Shown: positions 52,520-54,238 of the stretch, one piece after another
How positions within the stretch are numbered: position 1 is the first letter of the stretch
How the letters are laid out: each line of letters begins with the position of its first letter
Notes under the pieces: generated by a model
What the model saw: only the letters and a program-made list of their open reading frames with translations
Database searches by the model: none
What the model was told of the DNA's origin: nothing
Translations under genes and position numbers: made by a program
Assembly (NCBI RefSeq): GCF_946478925.1
Contig: NZ_CAMLDP010000002.1
Coordinates: 1 to 54,238 of the forward strand
Length of the DNA: 54,238 bases
Reading direction: 5' to 3'
DNA from: an uncultured Nitrososphaera sp.
GTDB lineage: Archaea; Thermoproteota; Nitrososphaeria; Nitrososphaerales; Nitrososphaeraceae

Positions 52520-53356
52520 ATGGAGTATAAAGCGTACGCACTAATGGCAATAATGCTGGCATCTGTTGCGGCTGTCGGCACGTTTGGCGTTGCACATGCA
52601 CAAAGCAGCACCGCCATAACGACAGACAAGACAGATTACAGCACAGGAGACACCATCAAAGTCTCTGGAAAACTTAGCACAGCACCAACAGGACAACCAC
52701 TACTCATTCGAGTATTCGATCCAAAAGGCAGCATTGTAAAGTTCGACCAGTTTGCCGCCAGCGCAGACGGCTCATTTACCTACTCGTTCAAGGCAGGAGG
52801 TATAATGAAGTCTAGCGGCGACTACAAGGCAACAGTCACATACAATGGTGCAGACGTTGGATCAGCAATGTTCAAGTTCACAGCAACAGGCACTGGACCA
52901 TCGTCAGGCGGATGGAGCAAGATGACAATACAGCTCAAGAACGGTACGCAGGAGGTCATGTACAAGATCACCGGCGGCAAACTCATTAGCCTCGCAGGTG
53001 ACTCGGACACTTCGACAATCACTGCCAAGATCAACTCGACCGCAGACGGCCAGCTGATCATCCAGATTCCAAGGACTCTCGCAGACGCCAGAGCGAATGG
53101 CCAAACAGGCAATGACACCGACTATGTAGTCTTTGTCGATGGAATCGAGGACTTTGCTGATGACGACCACGGTGCGTCCATAAGAACAGTGACTGTCCCG
53201 TTCGCGGCCCAGTCTGAACAGATCGACATCACAGGTACCTTCGTAGCGATCCCAGAGTTCGGCGCAATCGCTGCAATCGTTCTTGCAGTCGCAATCGTCG
53301 GCATCATCGTCGCCACGACAAGGTACAGCAAGTTCAGCTTCTTGCCAAAGATGTAA
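52520..53356 (+). CDS. Secreted surface protein with PEFG C-terminal sorting signal
   Basis: This 278-residue protein has a signal peptide (about 1-26, cleavage near AHAQ) and an Ig-like/bacterial-adhesion type domain (TDKTDYSTGDTIKVSGKL). The end is a tripartite sorting signal: IPEFG at about 244-248, a hydrophobic segment, and a basic tail (RYSKFSFLPKM). PEFG-CTERM tails are known in thaumarchaea and are thought to be processed by an archaeosortase. Its codons are less GC-rich than those of neighbours, as expected for a highly expressed surface protein. Confidence 0.85.
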   Translation: MEYKAYALMAIMLASVAAVGTFGVAHAQSSTAITTDKTDYSTGDTIKVSGKLSTAPTGQPLLIRVFDPKGSIVKFDQFAASADGSFTYSFKAGGIMKSSGDYKATVTYNGADVGSAMFKFTATGTGPSSGGWSKMTIQLKNGTQEVMYKITGGKLISLAGDSDTSTITAKINSTADGQLIIQIPRTLADARANGQTGNDTDYVVFVDGIEDFADDDHGASIRTVTVPFAAQSEQIDITGTFVAIPEFGAIAAIVLAVAIVGIIVATTRYSKFSFLPKM

Positions 53357-53372
53357 GGCAGGCTGGACGAGC

Positions 53373-53398
53373 CTCTCTTTTTCCTTTTTTTATTTTTG
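53373..53398 (+). terminator. T-rich terminator of the PEFG gene
   Basis: Starting 17 bases after the stop codon are several runs of T (CTCTTTTTCCTTTTTTTATTTTT). Archaeal RNA polymerase stops at such T tracts without needing a hairpin. Confidence 0.6.
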
Positions 53399-53449
53399 TC
53401 AACAACTACCGCAAGGTATACGACAATTATTTTCTGAAAATTTAGATGA

Positions 53450-53553
53450 TGGGGCCTTCGGAGGGATTTGAACCCTCCTCAAGCGGTGTCTGCCGAGACA
53501 ATTTCAGAATAGTCCACAGCCGCCTATACTCACCAGGCTATACTACGAAGGCC
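53450..53553 (-). tRNA. tRNA-His(GUG) with a canonical intron
   Basis: Read on the minus strand, acceptor GCCTTCG pairs with CGAAGGC. An extra G precedes it (G-1) opposite discriminator C73, the identity marks of tRNA-His, and CCA is encoded. D arm GTAT/GTAT, T loop TTCAAAT and anticodon loop CTGTGG-A with GUG fit. The intron is 53488-53513 (26 bases) between positions 37 and 38; the bulge-helix-bulge uses CTGT/GCAG with bulges GGA and ACA. After splicing the anticodon stem is GGCGG/CCGCT. TATA GATTATATATT lies at about 53579-53590. Confidence 0.93.
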
Positions 53554-53598
53554 GCCAGTGCAATCTGCAGGAAGCACAATATATAATCGTTCGATTGC

Positions 53599-54238
53599 TT
53601 ACTTGGAAGGCAGGAGCCCTATTCTGACCGTTTCAAGGCCCATGCCTTCTTCAAGTTTGTCTGCAAGCGCGTTCAGACCGAGCGAGTCGCCTGCAAGGTG
53701 GCCCAGGACGACAAGGTTTCCCTGTAGTTTTTCCTCGCGCATCTTTACCAGGTCGCCATAGTCAACGTGCAGGTAGATTACGGTGTCAACGCCATACTGG
53801 AAATACGCCTTGGCGATAGAATAGCCGCCGTTGGTTCCTGCCGCTATCACGAGCGCCCAGTGGCCGGCCTTGTTTTTCTCGCTTCCGTGCCTCACTTGCA
53901 CGTGGGTTTCGGCGCGGCGGAATTCCGGTATTTTGCTCACAGACTCGACAATGTCAGAAACGTATTCCGTCTTGCCCGACTTTATCTTGGCAAGGATGGC
54001 CTGCCTCATGTATTCGTCGCAGGGCTGGTGTATGTTGACAAGGGGCATCTTTATCGCCCGCGCGGCTCCCACCACGTAGTCGTAGATGTTGGCGTGCGTC
54101 CTTGTCTCCACGCGCTCTTTGAGTTTCGCTGTCGCTTCTCTGGCGACCTTTCTTGGCACGCCGTGCTCTACCATGTAGTCGGTGTGCCTGTCAAAGACCT
54201 TGTAAAAGTTGATAGAGGCTACTCCTATTGGGTGGTGC
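53599..54238 (-). CDS. Nif3-like dinuclear metal-centre protein (5' end outside window)
   Basis: The reading frame is open to the edge of the window, so the start is missing. The first visible residues (HHPIG) match the metal-binding HHP motif of the Nif3/GTP cyclohydrolase I type 2 (DUF34) family. A second metal motif is VVLGHLAGDSLG near the C-terminus. The middle shows ANIYDYVVGAARAIKMPLV. The family is widespread and its reaction is uncertain. Its promoter is not seen; its stop lies close to the tRNA-His promoter. Confidence 0.72.
   Translation of the reverse strand, partial: HHPIGVASINFYKVFDRHTDYMVEHGVPRKVAREATAKLKERVETRTHANIYDYVVGAARAIKMPLVNIHQPCDEYMRQAILAKIKSGKTEYVSDIVESVSKIPEFRRAETHVQVRHGSEKNKAGHWALVIAAGTNGGYSIAKAYFQYGVDTVIYLHVDYGDLVKMREEKLQGNLVVLGHLAGDSLGLNALADKLEEGMGLETVRIGLLPSK

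Noticed and set aside
1..54238. CRISPR arrays, insertion sequences and integrases
   Set aside because: No regularly spaced repeats, transposase or integrase motifs were seen on either strand.

Overview
The window is archaeal and looks like a chromosome segment of an ammonia-oxidising thaumarchaeon (Nitrososphaerota), probably a soil Nitrososphaera-type lineage. The evidence is an archaeal SRP RNA, tRNA genes with bulge-helix-bulge introns, MCM/GINS/RFC replication proteins, GatDE, Dph2, NurA-HerA and Hel308. RNA polymerase subunit A is one unsplit polypeptide and subunit B is also unsplit. A secreted protein carries a PEFG-type C-terminal sorting signal, and there are several small zinc-ribbon and winged-helix proteins of thaumarchaeal type. 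Many genes start with GTG or TTG about 20-35 bases after a TATA-like box and have no Shine-Dalgarno sequence, which suggests widespread leaderless transcription. Most genes are GC-rich with tight spacing and ATGA or CTAG overlaps.

Layout. Bases 1-3400 hold the two-subunit phosphomevalonate dehydratase (archaeal mevalonate pathway), a possible structured RNA, a zinc-ribbon protein, a tRNA thiolation enzyme and the SRP RNA. Bases 3400-8200 hold two secreted proteins, a small membrane protein, a DEAD-box helicase, a ferredoxin of the zinc-ferredoxin family that has lost most of its zinc ligands, Dph2, and a 380-base AT-rich gap. Bases 8180-15200 hold small conserved proteins, a UbiD-family decarboxylase that could act after the dehydratase in isoprenoid synthesis, a tRNA-Gly with two introns, membrane proteins, RtcA, an F420-type oxidoreductase and NadM. 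Bases 15200-19760 hold two unknown proteins, then gatD-gatE and a small gene overlapping gatE.

Bases 19797-21728 are an AT-rich two-gene minus-strand insert of unknown function with nuclease-like motifs. It is the clearest foreign piece and the best candidate for an undescribed system. Bases 21900-26500 hold a CPBP protease, two convergent winged-helix-type proteins, nurA-herA and a PII protein. A 47-base bidirectional promoter joins one winged-helix gene to nurA-herA.

Bases 26650-35600 hold a lamin-tail/nuclease-fold secreted protein, a sugar-phosphate transferase and a replication and repair block: Hel308, an HExxH metallopeptidase, MCM, GINS and, divergently, the RFC small subunit. Bases 35700-42760 hold pirin, a patatin-like hydrolase, a SIMPL protein, a phospholipase-D-like protein and an FTR1 iron permease. 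The permease promoter contains a palindrome resembling the DtxR/IdeR iron box. Bases 42890-52315 are the minus-strand rpoH-rpoB-rpoA-rpl30e and nusA-rps12-rps7 gene-expression block. The end holds an abundant-type PEFG surface protein, a tRNA-His with an intron, and a Nif3-like gene cut by the window edge.

I found no CRISPR array, insertion sequence, integrase, rRNA or intein.
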